From Yamagishiella unicocca (taxonomy: Eukaryota; Chlorophyta; Chlorophyceae; Chlamydomonadales; Volvocaceae), in NCBI GenBank assembly GCA_003116995.1, contig BDSL01000127.1, forward strand, positions 186,001 to 250,000: a stretch of DNA of 64,000 nucleotides, read 5' to 3'. This document shows positions 46,601-58,600 of this stretch, piece by piece. The stretch's first letter is position 1. Each line of letters opens with the position of its first letter. The notes under the pieces were generated by a model that saw only the letters and a list, made by a program, of their open reading frames with translations, searched no databases and had not been told where the DNA came from. A program made the position numbers and the translations under genes.

Positions 46601-49600
46601 TGTGCCCGATGGTTCTGCGTTTTGGTCTGCGCCCACTGGGCTGGGCTGGGGTTTAGCTCTTTTTTATTTTTAGGCCATACACACTGACCGGGATAAAACA
46701 ACACACACCTACCAGCCAACGCCAAGCTGCCGTTGGTCATTTTTGGTTTCCTAGCTACGGGAGACGGGGGACCGGAGGGGACGGACGCCGCGACAGGCTC
46801 CCATGTCCGATCGGTCGCGGCTACTGCGTGTTGCATGTTGTTGTTGTAACGGTTACATGTATTGCTACGGTTGCATGTATTGCTTGACTATTGGCAACCG
46901 GTGGTCAACGTCCGTTACTGCCCCAGGGGTCGAGGGTTGAATGACACCCTCGCTCCTCATGCTAGGGCTATTTCGTTTTACAATGAGCGGCCCAATCCCC
47001 CCTACCTACCTGCTGCCTGCCGTGCCTACACGTTCTTTGCGCTGTAGGTTGACGGAATAGCCAAGGACTTGGCAGTCCTGGAGGAGGGGCTTCATGACCT
47101 GCGGGTGTGTTCGTTGTTAAGCACTAACGGGAACTGCTTCGTGCTGGTTGACCCAGTTGGGTTCTTTAGCGTACTAGGCTAGGACGGACGGAGTGCGTCC
47201 TCCGGCTATGGTACTTCGGCGGTTGGGTGAACTAACGACATGCCGTCATTCCCAGCGATCGCCATGGAATCCATGTCAATTCCATTTTGTCGTGTGTGGC
47301 ACTTCCCTCATTGTTTCACGCCTCCGTCCGCAGAAAGCCAAGAACGATGCTATATCAGCTGCGATAAAGCGTCGTGCTGTCCTGATCCAACGGGTTGTCG
47401 AGTTGATGACGGTTTCTCGCGACTGCATCGTGTCTTCATACAGCAGCAATAAGCACCTAGTCGAGTGCGTCCTCTCTGAGGAGGATGTGGATGCGCTGTT
47501 GAAGGAGAGGACTTTGGGCGTGGACCCCCAGACGTCTAGTTCGGAAGCGCATGGTAGCTTGCGCCTGCGGGAGTGGTACCTTCGGCTCTTGGAGGCCGTG
47601 GAAGAGCTCGGCCTGAAAGATGCTCAGGCTCCCATCAGCCGCAACTTGGATGCGAGCATCTTCCGGAAGCCAGACGCGGCAGTAGACCCCGGCAAGGTCT
47701 GTATGGGTTGATGCGTGGCTTTATCTCTAACTAGGTGGAAGTTGTTTTCGCTCGAAGTAACTAAGGAACAAAGCGGGAGGGGAGGCAGGGGAAGCTGCCG
47801 CCACAAGAATTTCTGCTCGGCACATGCAACGGCAGCAGGGCAGGTTCGTACATACGAGCGGATAAATGGAAGGGAACTCCATGTTTACTACATCGATAGA
47901 TAATTGTGGCTTATCCATCGGTACCTGGAACGAATTACGGACTCCATCTACCGGCTAACTTGACAGCAACTAACCCGTCCACGCCCACCGCCTGTACTCG
48001 CTCCTTTGCTTTGCGTGTCAAGGTTCCCGATTTGGACGTGAAGATCGCTCAGCTTGCCGAGGACCTACAAAAGCTGACGGTACGTGCTTGATTATCGCTT
48101 GACCGATACTTAGATAGAACAAAGAGCAGCGCTACTGTTCTTGCTGACTGCGCTCGTGGCTGCCAAGCGCAAACGTGGCGCAATCCTTTTGTTTTACCAC
48201 TGCACCGCCCACGTAATTTCTGCATCCCCGCGGCTTCAGCTCTCCCCCGCTCGCCTCTCCGTGTATACTCTTACCTCGCTCGCTGGACCCCCTTCCACAG
48301 GAAGAGCGGAAGCTTACTGAAGGGGCTGCCAAGTTACGCGCTTCGTTGACGGTGAAGGTGGCACAACTAATGGCGGACTCCCGCCACTGCATCGTGGCAT
48401 CGTACGACCATGAGCGCGTGGCGGAGTACGTCATGTCGCAGGATGACGTGGATGCCCTGTTTGAGGGCGTGCAGCGGGGCGAGGAGCCGCCGCAGGGGCG
48501 AGGCAGCACCCGCCTGCGGGCCTGGTACGCTCGCCTCTTGGAGGTGCTGTACGGGCTCGGCCTGGACGACACCAAGGTTCCAGTTAGCCCCAGCTTCGAT
48601 GCGAGCATCTTCCAAGAGACGGCCCGAGACCTAGACCCCGGCAAGGTTTGTGCCAATGTAGAATTGCGTGCGGGCGTAGTCATCAGCGTCACTCAAGATA
48701 GGGAGCGGGGCATTAACTACATGGTTGCGGGCTTTCAATTCGATTTGCGTACGTGCGTGAGCAAGCGTGATTAGGCATGTCGCGTGAGCGAGCGTGATTA
48801 GCTACCTACGTACCTGCTCTTAGCCGTCCAGAACTACCGTTGCTTTGGAGTCCTGAACATGATACGTACGCGATGTCGGGTTTCTTATCGGTACGTATTA
48901 AACGTAAGGCATACCTAGCTGCATATACACATCGTTAAGCTCCAAAAGCTGCCAACCATTCATTCCGTTACAAGCCAGGGCAGGTGGCTGGGCTGGGATA
49001 ATGAAGAAACCAGTGGACAGCAGGATATGGATGGGAGAGGGCGGTGGCGGCTCAATCAAGCAAGGCCCCGCCATCATTAATGTGTGTGTAGTACTTAATA
49101 CAATGGATTTGTTCCAGACCAAAGGCAGAACCATATGGCACTCCGCCGGACACGTATTGAAGGAGACGAAAGAGGCAGAAACCCGGGCGCACCGCACCAA
49201 TGCATGGCAAACCACCAACAGGACACAAATTATCAGTCCAGAGGCAAGAACAGCAGCAACCAGCTCCTCAAGGGGAATTTGCGCTGTAGGCCCCCTTATC
49301 AGGAGCCGACCACCAAGCAACACGCCTAGCAGACCCGCAGCCGATGAACCAACGGAGCGCCACCACGATACAACCAGAAGCAAAGGGACAACCTTGCCTC
49401 CATGCACGCAGCCGGGGCCGATCACGACCCTACAGACACGTCGTCCGGCCCCCTCACGCACGCACAAGCAAGGCGACCGGAAACTACCCTCCGAAGGGGA
49501 TGCCGAGGCTCCACAGCGGCCCAACCCTTCCGGGAAAGGCTTAACGCTGCAAACCCTTGCAGAAGGGCCCCAAACTCCAGGCATTGGCCACCCAGCAGCA

Positions 49601-52600
49601 GCGGCGAGGGGTGATGAAGCCATGTTCCTTTGCTTTGCGTGCGTGCTCGGGCAGCACTTCAGCTTGACCGCAAATGATGGGAATCCCCGCTACCCGCCTG
49701 TAATCCTTGCTTTCGCACACGCGTGCCAGGTTAACGGTCTGGCGGTTGCGATGGTGGAGCTGGAGAAGGAGATACGCGAGCTGACGGTGCGTACATGCAT
49801 GCTTATCTTCCGCAGACGAGCACTAACCGCTGGATTTATTCAGGGCTGTTGGATGGAAATAGTGTTTATCACTACTAGCATTGTTTCCACTGCCTTGCTG
49901 CCTGCAATATGAGCCGCCGTACGTTGGCACTTGTCTCCAAGTAATGCCCTCGCTCCCTCCTCGGTGACACCTACCCATACCTGCCTGTTACCCCTTACTT
50001 CCGCCGCAGAGGCTTAAGGAGGAGTTGGACACGGTCCTGGCGGTGCGTACTACTTGAAGACAAGCGAACAGCGTATAACGGTCTGGTTGAGCATCGGAGG
50101 CCGGTGGCTCTTGCTTGGACGGATATGACATCGCTGGACCAACATGATCCAAGCGATGCCTTCACCAAAGCTTGCCTGCTCCGTACTCCATACGCAGCGC
50201 CATGTCAGTCATCAGCCCTTAGCCTTTTACGTAACACAGTGCGGTCGCTTGTTATGCCTCGCCGTACCAACCCGTTACGTGTTGCAGGAGAAGAGGAAGA
50301 AGTGGGAACAGGCCACTGCGTTGCGTGCTGATTTGATCCAGAAGCTGGTCAGCCTGCTGATGCCGCTTTCCCGGGACTTCATCATCGCGTCGTACAGCAG
50401 CAGAAGCACGAAGATGGATGAGTACGACCTCTCTGAGGAGGACTTGTATGCCCTTGGTACATTCTTTGAAGCGGAAGGGCGAGGCGAGGACCCCCGTCAT
50501 CAGGCGCGAGGCAGTATGCGCCTGCGAGACTGGTATGCCCTCTTGCTGAAGGTTGTCGAAGGGCTCGGCCTCAAGGAAACCGAGGCCATCAGCCCCGACT
50601 TCGATGCGAGCGTCTTCCGAGAGCCTGACCCGGACCTCGACCTCGACCAGGTTTGCACATGTCCTTTGTGGAGCGTGAAGCTGGGATAACCTGCTTGATG
50701 ACGGATCAATGAATCTGATACAAATAGGATAAGGTACCCGTGCATTCCACATCCAAGTTAGCAATGAACTGACAGTAAGCTCCCTACCCTAACCTCCAAC
50801 AGTGAGTTTACCCCCCCGCTGCACCACCCTGCCTGATGACGCACCCCTTTTGACATGCAAGGTCAACAATCTGGCTGCTGGTGTGGCCGAGCTGGAGAGG
50901 GCCTTACTTCAGCTCACGGTGCGTGCCTGCCTGTTCGATCGGTCTTATCCGAATAGCTAGAGCAGATCGTGTTACTACTATCACATCGATGGTTCTACCT
51001 CTTGGTCTGGAACCCACTGTAACCGTTATAACAACTGTCACAATTATCACACCTTATTTTTGTAACAGTTACCACTACACCTTAATTCAGTCAGCGTGCC
51101 TCCATGCTTGCTTTGGGTACGATGCGTCTCCGTCCCACGTCCTGTCGCACACTTAAAATCGGCACACATACACCACCACATCGCTCCCTGCCGCATCGAT
51201 GTGCGCCAGCGGACATCATGTCCGATGACGCAGCAGCCTTGCGTCTGGCCCTGCCCCCACCCCTACGTACCTGCCTCTGCTGTACCCCCGCGTCGCTGCT
51301 TACGTATGTAAGTCCCCTTGATACGCGTCCCTCATTGCACCTACCCCGTACACACGACCCGCAGCAAGAGAGGAAGAAAGCCACAGAAGCTGCAATGAAG
51401 CTACGGGCTTCGTTGGCGGTGAAGGTGACACAACTAATGGCGGACTCCCGCCATTGCATCGTGGCATCGTACGACCATGAGCGCATGGCGGAGTACGTCA
51501 TGTCACAGGAGGACGTGGATGCCCTGTTTGAGGGCGTGCAGCGGGGCGAGGAGCCGCCGCAGGGGCGAGGCAGCACCCGCCTGCGGGCCTGGTACGCTCG
51601 CCTCTTGGGGGTGCTGTACGGGCTCGGCCTGGACGACACCAAGATTCCAGTTAGCCCCAGCTTCGATGCGAGTATCTTCCAAGAGACGGCTAAGGATCTG
51701 TACCCCGGCAAGGTTTGTACGATGCACTGCTGCGTGCGTGTGTAGCTATCTGCTGTGACATTCCGTTTAGGTAGGCGGCAAGCAAGGCACGCAGCCGCAG
51801 CTTAATTGTTTTGAATGCGGTTACTTCGTTGCTGCCGGTTGGTTACTCGGTTAACGACCACGTGGACCACCGACGGAGATGCATAGTTGATCAAAGCTCC
51901 ATCGCTTCGGTATTACGCTCTGGGTTCCTTGCCCGTTCGTCAGTAGTGAAGCCACGCCCATTCGGCTTATTTAACAATGTGCCGTTCCTTTGGTGGCAGG
52001 TTTCGTTGGTCCCAATCATATCCTATTTGTTGGCATCAACCTGCCTCCCCCAGCCACTTGTGATCCTTGATTGCTCGCGCGCATCCCTTTCAATGCAAGG
52101 TGTACGATTTGGCTGTTGAGGTAGAAGAGCTGGAGAAGGAGATGCGTGAGCAGATGGTGCGCGCTTGCCTTAGTACGTAGTAGTAACGGGTACAGTGGGT
52201 TCCAGACCAAAAGATAGAACCATCGGGCACATCGCCAGACACGTATTGCATACACGGCCAGAAAAACCTGTACACGGTTGGCGTTTCCCTGCAACAATCT
52301 ATAGAAGCAAAAAACGTAGTACCTCGCTTGAAATTGACATGCAGCAGAACGTAACGATTACAACAAGAACGTACAGGCGGCGAAGACGAGGAATGATGGC
52401 GGTCGTAGTTCCATCCGGCGACACGGACCTGACCTGCTAGCCCCCCATGCCCCCACGCGCATACATTATCCAATTATTGATCTACCTAGAAGTGTACACC
52501 ATAGCTTTCTTGCCCTTCATCGGTGAGCGCTATCTATGCCATTGGGCCTTAGCAACCAGCTCTGTCCCGGCGCCATGTGGATTGAGGTGGATTACACTTC

Positions 52601-55600
52601 CCTGCGTCCCCGCGACATCCCTTGTTACTTTTCGCAGGAGGAGAAGAAGAAGCGGCAGGAGGCAATTGCGCTGCGTGCTGATTTGATAAACCGCATTCCC
52701 AACATGGTGTCGCTGTCCCGCGACTGCATCATCTCGTCGTACAGCAACAGTACGAAGATGGACGAGTATGACCTTTCCAAGGAGGACTTGGTGGCCCTGT
52801 TCAACTTGGTGCCTGGCCTGGGCACCCGTCAGCAGGATCGTGGCAGCACGCGACTGAGGGACTGGTATGCCACCATCTTGAAGGTTGTGGAAGAGCTGGG
52901 CGGCCTCATCAATGATATGGCCAGCAGCGAGGAACACATTGGCCCCAACATTGATGCGAGCATCTTCCGAGAGCCAGACAAGGACGACCTAGACCCCGGC
53001 AAGGTTGGTACAGTACACATGAGCGGCAATAATGTTTCATGTTAATTATTTGTGCGCTATCTAAGTAAGCGGCATGGCGCATTCAGCAGCTCGACAGACT
53101 ATTGTTCGAGGCGGCTGACCGACGAGTGTGAGCTACCATGGGGCTTTCCGCGGATATCAAATGGGCGCCATCCAACTAACTACGTAATAACCAACACGCA
53201 GCTCCCATGCAACAGGATTTCCTACGAATGGAGAGGTGTACATTGCAACAAACCTATCTGCCACAACACTTTGTATGCATTAGGATGTAAAATCGCTTCC
53301 TTGACGAAACATTCGGAATGCGAAATCGCTTCCCTGACGAAACGGTTGTAGACACCCACCCGTGATCTAAGAGGCCTCCTCAAATTTTCTCGCTAATAAC
53401 GTTAACGGGCTGTTTTGGTGTCCAGAGAGTGAAAATCCCCGGCTGCTGCCCCGCCTTGCCTCATGATGTACGCGTTTGCCCTGCAAGCTTGGCGGCCTGC
53501 TTGCGAAGCTCGATGAGCTGGAGAAGACCATACTGCTGATTGTGGTAGGTGCTAAACTATAGGCGAAGACAACTGGGATTTCCACAACGAATGGACGCTT
53601 ACGCACCAACAACCACTGTAACCGTTACAACAACCTGCGTATGCCCCCACGCGCCCACACATGGTTTGCTTGGATACGTACGACGCGTCTATAGCTTACG
53701 TCCTGCAGCATACAGAATCCTTTATTTGCCACGTGCCGGTTTGCGTCATACGTACACCTATCATCATCTCGTCCATCCTCGCCGTCTATTTTTATCCTTG
53801 GTCTTTGCGTGCGTGCTTGCCCAGGCCCCTTCCCCGCACCTGCCTCTGTAGCTCGTCCCCCGCCACCCTTTGTTATGCTTCCCTGACCGCACCTACCCCG
53901 TACACGCACACAACCCGCAGCAAGAGAAGAAGAAAGCCACAGAAGCTGCAATGGAGCTACGGGCTTCGTTGACGGCGAAGGTGACACAACTAATGGCGGA
54001 CTCCCGCCATTGCATCGTGGCATCGTACGACCATGAGCGCATGGCGGAGTACGTCATGTCACAGGAGGACGTGGATGCCCTGTTTGAGGGCGTGCAGCGG
54101 GGCGAGGAGCCGCCGCAGGGGCGAGGCAGCACCCGCCTGCGGGCCTGGTACGCTCGCCTCTTGGGGGTGCTGTACGGGCTCGGCCTGGACGACACCAAGG
54201 TTCCCGTTAGCCCCAGCTTCGATGCGAGTATCTTCCAAGAGACGGCCAAGGATCTGTACCCCGGCAAGGTTTGTACGATGCACTGCTGCGTGCGTGTGTA
54301 GCTATCTGCTGTGACATCCTGTCTAGGTAGGCGGCAAGCAAGGCACGCAGCCGCAGCTTAATTGTTTTGAATGCGGTTACTTCGTTGCTGCCGGTTGGTT
54401 ACTCGGTTAATGACCACGTGGACCACCGACGGAGATGCATAGTTGATCAAAGCTCCATCGCTTCGGTATTACGCTCTGGGTTCCTTGCCCGTTCGTCAGT
54501 AGTGAAGCCACGCCCGTTCGGCTTATTTAACAATTGTGCCGTTGCTTTGGTGGCAGGTTTCGTTGGTCCCAATCAAATCCTATTTGTTGGCATTAACCTG
54601 CCTCCCCCAGCCACTTGTGATCCTTGATTGCTCGCGCGCATCCCTTTCAATGCAAGGTGTACGATTTGGCTGTTGAGGTAGATGAGCTGGAGAAGGAGAT
54701 GCGTGAGCAGATGGTGCGCCCTTGCCTTATCACGTCGCCGCAGGGTCGATTCACTTACGTTGTTGTAACGGGTACAGTGGGTTCCAGACCAAAAGATAGA
54801 ACCATCGGGCACATCGCCGGACACGTATTGCATACACGGCCAGAAAAACCTGTACACGGTTGGCGTTTCCCTGCAATAATCTATAGAAGCAAAAAACGTA
54901 GTACGTCGTTTGAAATTGACATGCAGCAGAACGTAACGATTACAACAAGAACGTACAGGCGGCGAAGACGAGGAATGATGGCGGTCGTAGTTCCATCCGG
55001 CGACACGGACCTGACCTGCTAGCCCCCCATGCCCCCACGCGCATACATTATCCAATTATTGATCTACCTAGAAGTGTACACCATAGCTTTCTTGCCCTTC
55101 ATCGGTGAGCGCTATCTATGCCATTGGGCCTTAGCAACCAGCTCTGTCCCGGCGCCATGTGGATTGAGGTGGATTACACTTCCCTGCGTCCCCGCGACAT
55201 CCCTTGTTACTTTTCGCAGGAGGAGAAGAAGAAGCGGCAGGAGGCAATTGCGCTGCGTGCTGATTTGATAAACCGCATTCCCAACATGGTGTCGCTGTCC
55301 CGCGACTGCATCATCTCGTCGTACAGCAACAGTACGAAGATGGACGAGTATGACCTTTCCAAGGAGGACTTGGTGGCCCTGTTCAACTTGGTGCCTGGCC
55401 TGGGCACCCGTCAGCAGGATCGTGGCAGCACGCGACTGAGGGACTGGTATGCCACCATCTTGAAGGTTGTGGAAGAGCTGGGTCGCCGCAAAGAGACCGC
55501 CGGCGGGGAACGCACCATCAGCCCCGACTTCGATGCGAGCATCTTTCAAGAGCCAGCAGACGAGGACGACCTAGACCCCGGCAAGGTTGGTACACATGAG

Positions 55601-58600
55601 CAAATAATTACTTATATTGATTACTCGCTTTGGCATCTGGAACGGAAGCGATGTTCTTGTTATAATGACAGTAGTGCTTGTGATTACAGATTGTGATTAC
55701 AGTGGGCTCCAGCAGATAGACCAAAAAGGGGGGACCACCGGGCACAACTACTGTACTAGATGAGAAATTGCATCCTTGACAAAGCAACCGTACTTCATTG
55801 TGGATAGACGCTCATGATTTGCTGAGAGACCAAGAGGAGGAAACCCCTCTCCTTTTCTCGCGAACAATAACCTAGGCTGTTTTGGTCCGTGGTTAATGAA
55901 CAATATCTAATCCCGACTGCCCCGCCCGCCGCTCCGCCTGCCTCATGATGTACGCGTTCGCCTTGCAAGCTTGGCGGGGTGCTTGCTAAGGCCAAAGAGC
56001 TGGAGAGGACCATACTTCAGCTCGCGGTACGTACGTGTTTTATTATACAACCGGGAGAGTTCCATTCGAAACGGACGTACGTGTACGCACTGAAAACATT
56101 GAGCGGGTGTATGTACCACTTACCCCATGCTTTGCTTTGATAAGTAGACGCGATAGGTAGACGCGTCTCTTACGTTGCGTCACAAAGTTCATCTACCTGT
56201 AAATACATAAATCGCTAACACATACACTAGCGATGTTTGAAATAGACACAATTATGCGCTTTTACAGCAATGATATCACCCCGTCCACCTTGCCTCGCCG
56301 TCTACCTAATCGGCCTTGCTTTGCGTGCTTGCCCGGCCGGCCCACCCCCTTCACCGTACGTGCCTCGCTCATTCATTCACCGCCGTTGATGATACGCTTC
56401 CCTCATTGCACCTACCGCGTACACACGGCCCGCAGCAAGAGAAGAAGAAAGCTACAGATGCCGCAATGGAGCTACGGTCTCCGTTGATGGTGAAAGTGGT
56501 CGAACTAATGGCGGACTCTCGCCACTGCATCGTGGCATCGTACGACCATGAGCGCATGGCGGAGTACGTCATGTCACAGGGTGACGTGGATGCCCTGTTT
56601 GAGGGCGTGCAGCGGGGCGAGGAGCCGCCGCAGGGGCGAGGCAGCACCCGCCTGCGGGCCTGGTACGCTCGCCTCTTGGGGGTGCTGTACGGGCTCGGCC
56701 TGGACGACACCAAGGTTCCAGTTAGCCCCAGCTTCGATGCGAGTATCTTCCAAGAGACAGCCAAGGATCTGTACCCTGGCAAGGTTTGTACGGATGCGCA
56801 ACTGCTGCGTGCGTGTGTAGCTATCTGTTGTGTCACATCAGAAAGGCAGCAGCGAGGCATCAATTTGATTCTGCAGTAGCTAGTGTAAGGCCCATCGCAG
56901 TCACCGTTTTGCCGACTCCAGCATGCCGCTCCTAAGGTTACGACAACCCCTGTCTTTGGTGTTAGGCAAGCCGGTTAAACGGCTATAGTACATAACTTGA
57001 TTTATTTGCGGTTGCCGCTGGATATGCGGTAAATTATTGGCCTACCTTCCCAAGCCATCTCGAATCCTTGCTTACGCGCGTCCTTTCCTTCAATGCAAGG
57101 TTTACGATCTGGCTGTTGAGGTTGAGGAACTGGAGACAGAGATCCGTGAGCTTAAGGTGTGTGCTTGTGCATTAAGACAAGCATCAATGACTGGATTCGT
57201 TAGGCGCATACCTATACACGACCGACGTTTACCTTCCTAATACACAAGCAATCCGCAGAAGCCGTAGCTCTCCACCGCATTCACTGCACTGCTACTGCTG
57301 CACCATGTATGATCCATTTCCTTACCGCCCCTACCGCACCAACGAGCCATTGCCATGGTGTAGGTTGCACTTGCCGTTTACCCCCAAGCAACTAACCTTC
57401 CCTCGCTCCTCGGCGACGCGCTTTTTTTTGCCTGCTTTTCCCCTCCCACAGCGACTGAAGGAAGACCTGGACAAGCGTCTGGCGGTGCGATTATTGCTAC
57501 TTGATGTGTGAAGACGGGCAAGGAACATACTCGTTGCACTTGCATACCGGTAGTTCCGAAACTAAACCAGTCTGCTGACGCGACCCATAGCTGTATGTAT
57601 GTGCCGCTGCCGACATGATAACCTGCCTCCGTCAGTGCTAAATCATCTGTCGTTGGCCCGCCTTTCACACGGTCGCTGCATTCGCGGGCCCTTATATTTA
57701 TTCCGCGATTGATGTCCCTTAAATTTCGCAGGAGGAGAAGAAGAAGAGGGAGGAGGCACTTGCGCTGCGTGATGATTTTATCCAGAAGCTTGTCAGCCTA
57801 GTGTCGCTTTCCCGGGACTGCATTGTGCCGTCATACAGCAGTTTCAAGAAGATGGATGAGTACGACTTATCCGAGAAGGACTTGGGTGTACTTTGCACCA
57901 TATCTAGGAATGGGCGAGGCGAGGACCCCCATCATCAGGATCGTGGCAGTAAGCGCCTGTGGAACTGGTACGTCCTCCTGCTGAAGGTTGCGAAAGAGCT
58001 CGGCCTGAAAAGTGCCAGGGCGCTCATGAGCCCCACCTTCGGTGCGAGCGTGTTCCGAGCGCCAGACCCAGACGACGTAGAACCCGGCAAGGTAGGTTCG
58101 TATGCGTGAGCAACGAAGCAACGCGTGGATGGCTTCGCGCTGCATCATCACAGATATCGGCAGGACGGGCAGCACGCACCTGGTTTATTACCTGTGCGTG
58201 GGTGTATAGCAGTATGTAGTTTGCGGCGATTCGATGGGAGGTCGGAGACAGGTAAGCGCACACCTTGCACGACGCATATCAGCGACTACCAAAGGCGCGC
58301 TCCCGGCGTAGGCATACTCCACGGAAGGCGTAAGAAGCGAGCACGGGATATTGGTAGTAGTCGAGGATGGTGATTGGTGACGGAGTAGTAGCAACTATTA
58401 TAGTGAGCCCCATACGCAGGATAGATCGTAATTGCTTGCGTGGGCAGAGAGCGAAACGAAAATGAAGAAGCATCCGCAGAAGCCATACGTATCAATCCCG
58501 TTCGCACCTCTATAACATTTCCAAAGTAATTATTGAAGGATTACCTTTAAAATCCATTTCACTAACTATGCTCCGTTGACCACCTGTAGGCCTGTAATAC

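Larger units (their letters stand above)
53921..56026 (+). repeat. Array units 8-9 (third A-B pair)
   Basis: A exon 53921-54268, helix exon 54657-54713 (VYDLAVEVDELEKEMREQM), B exon 55220-55585, helix exon 55970-56026 (LGGVLAKAKELERTILQLA). This is a very recent duplicate of the preceding pair at an offset of ~2557-2582 bases. It has the same intronic dispersed repeat and also lacks the 33-base exon. Confidence 0.92.
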
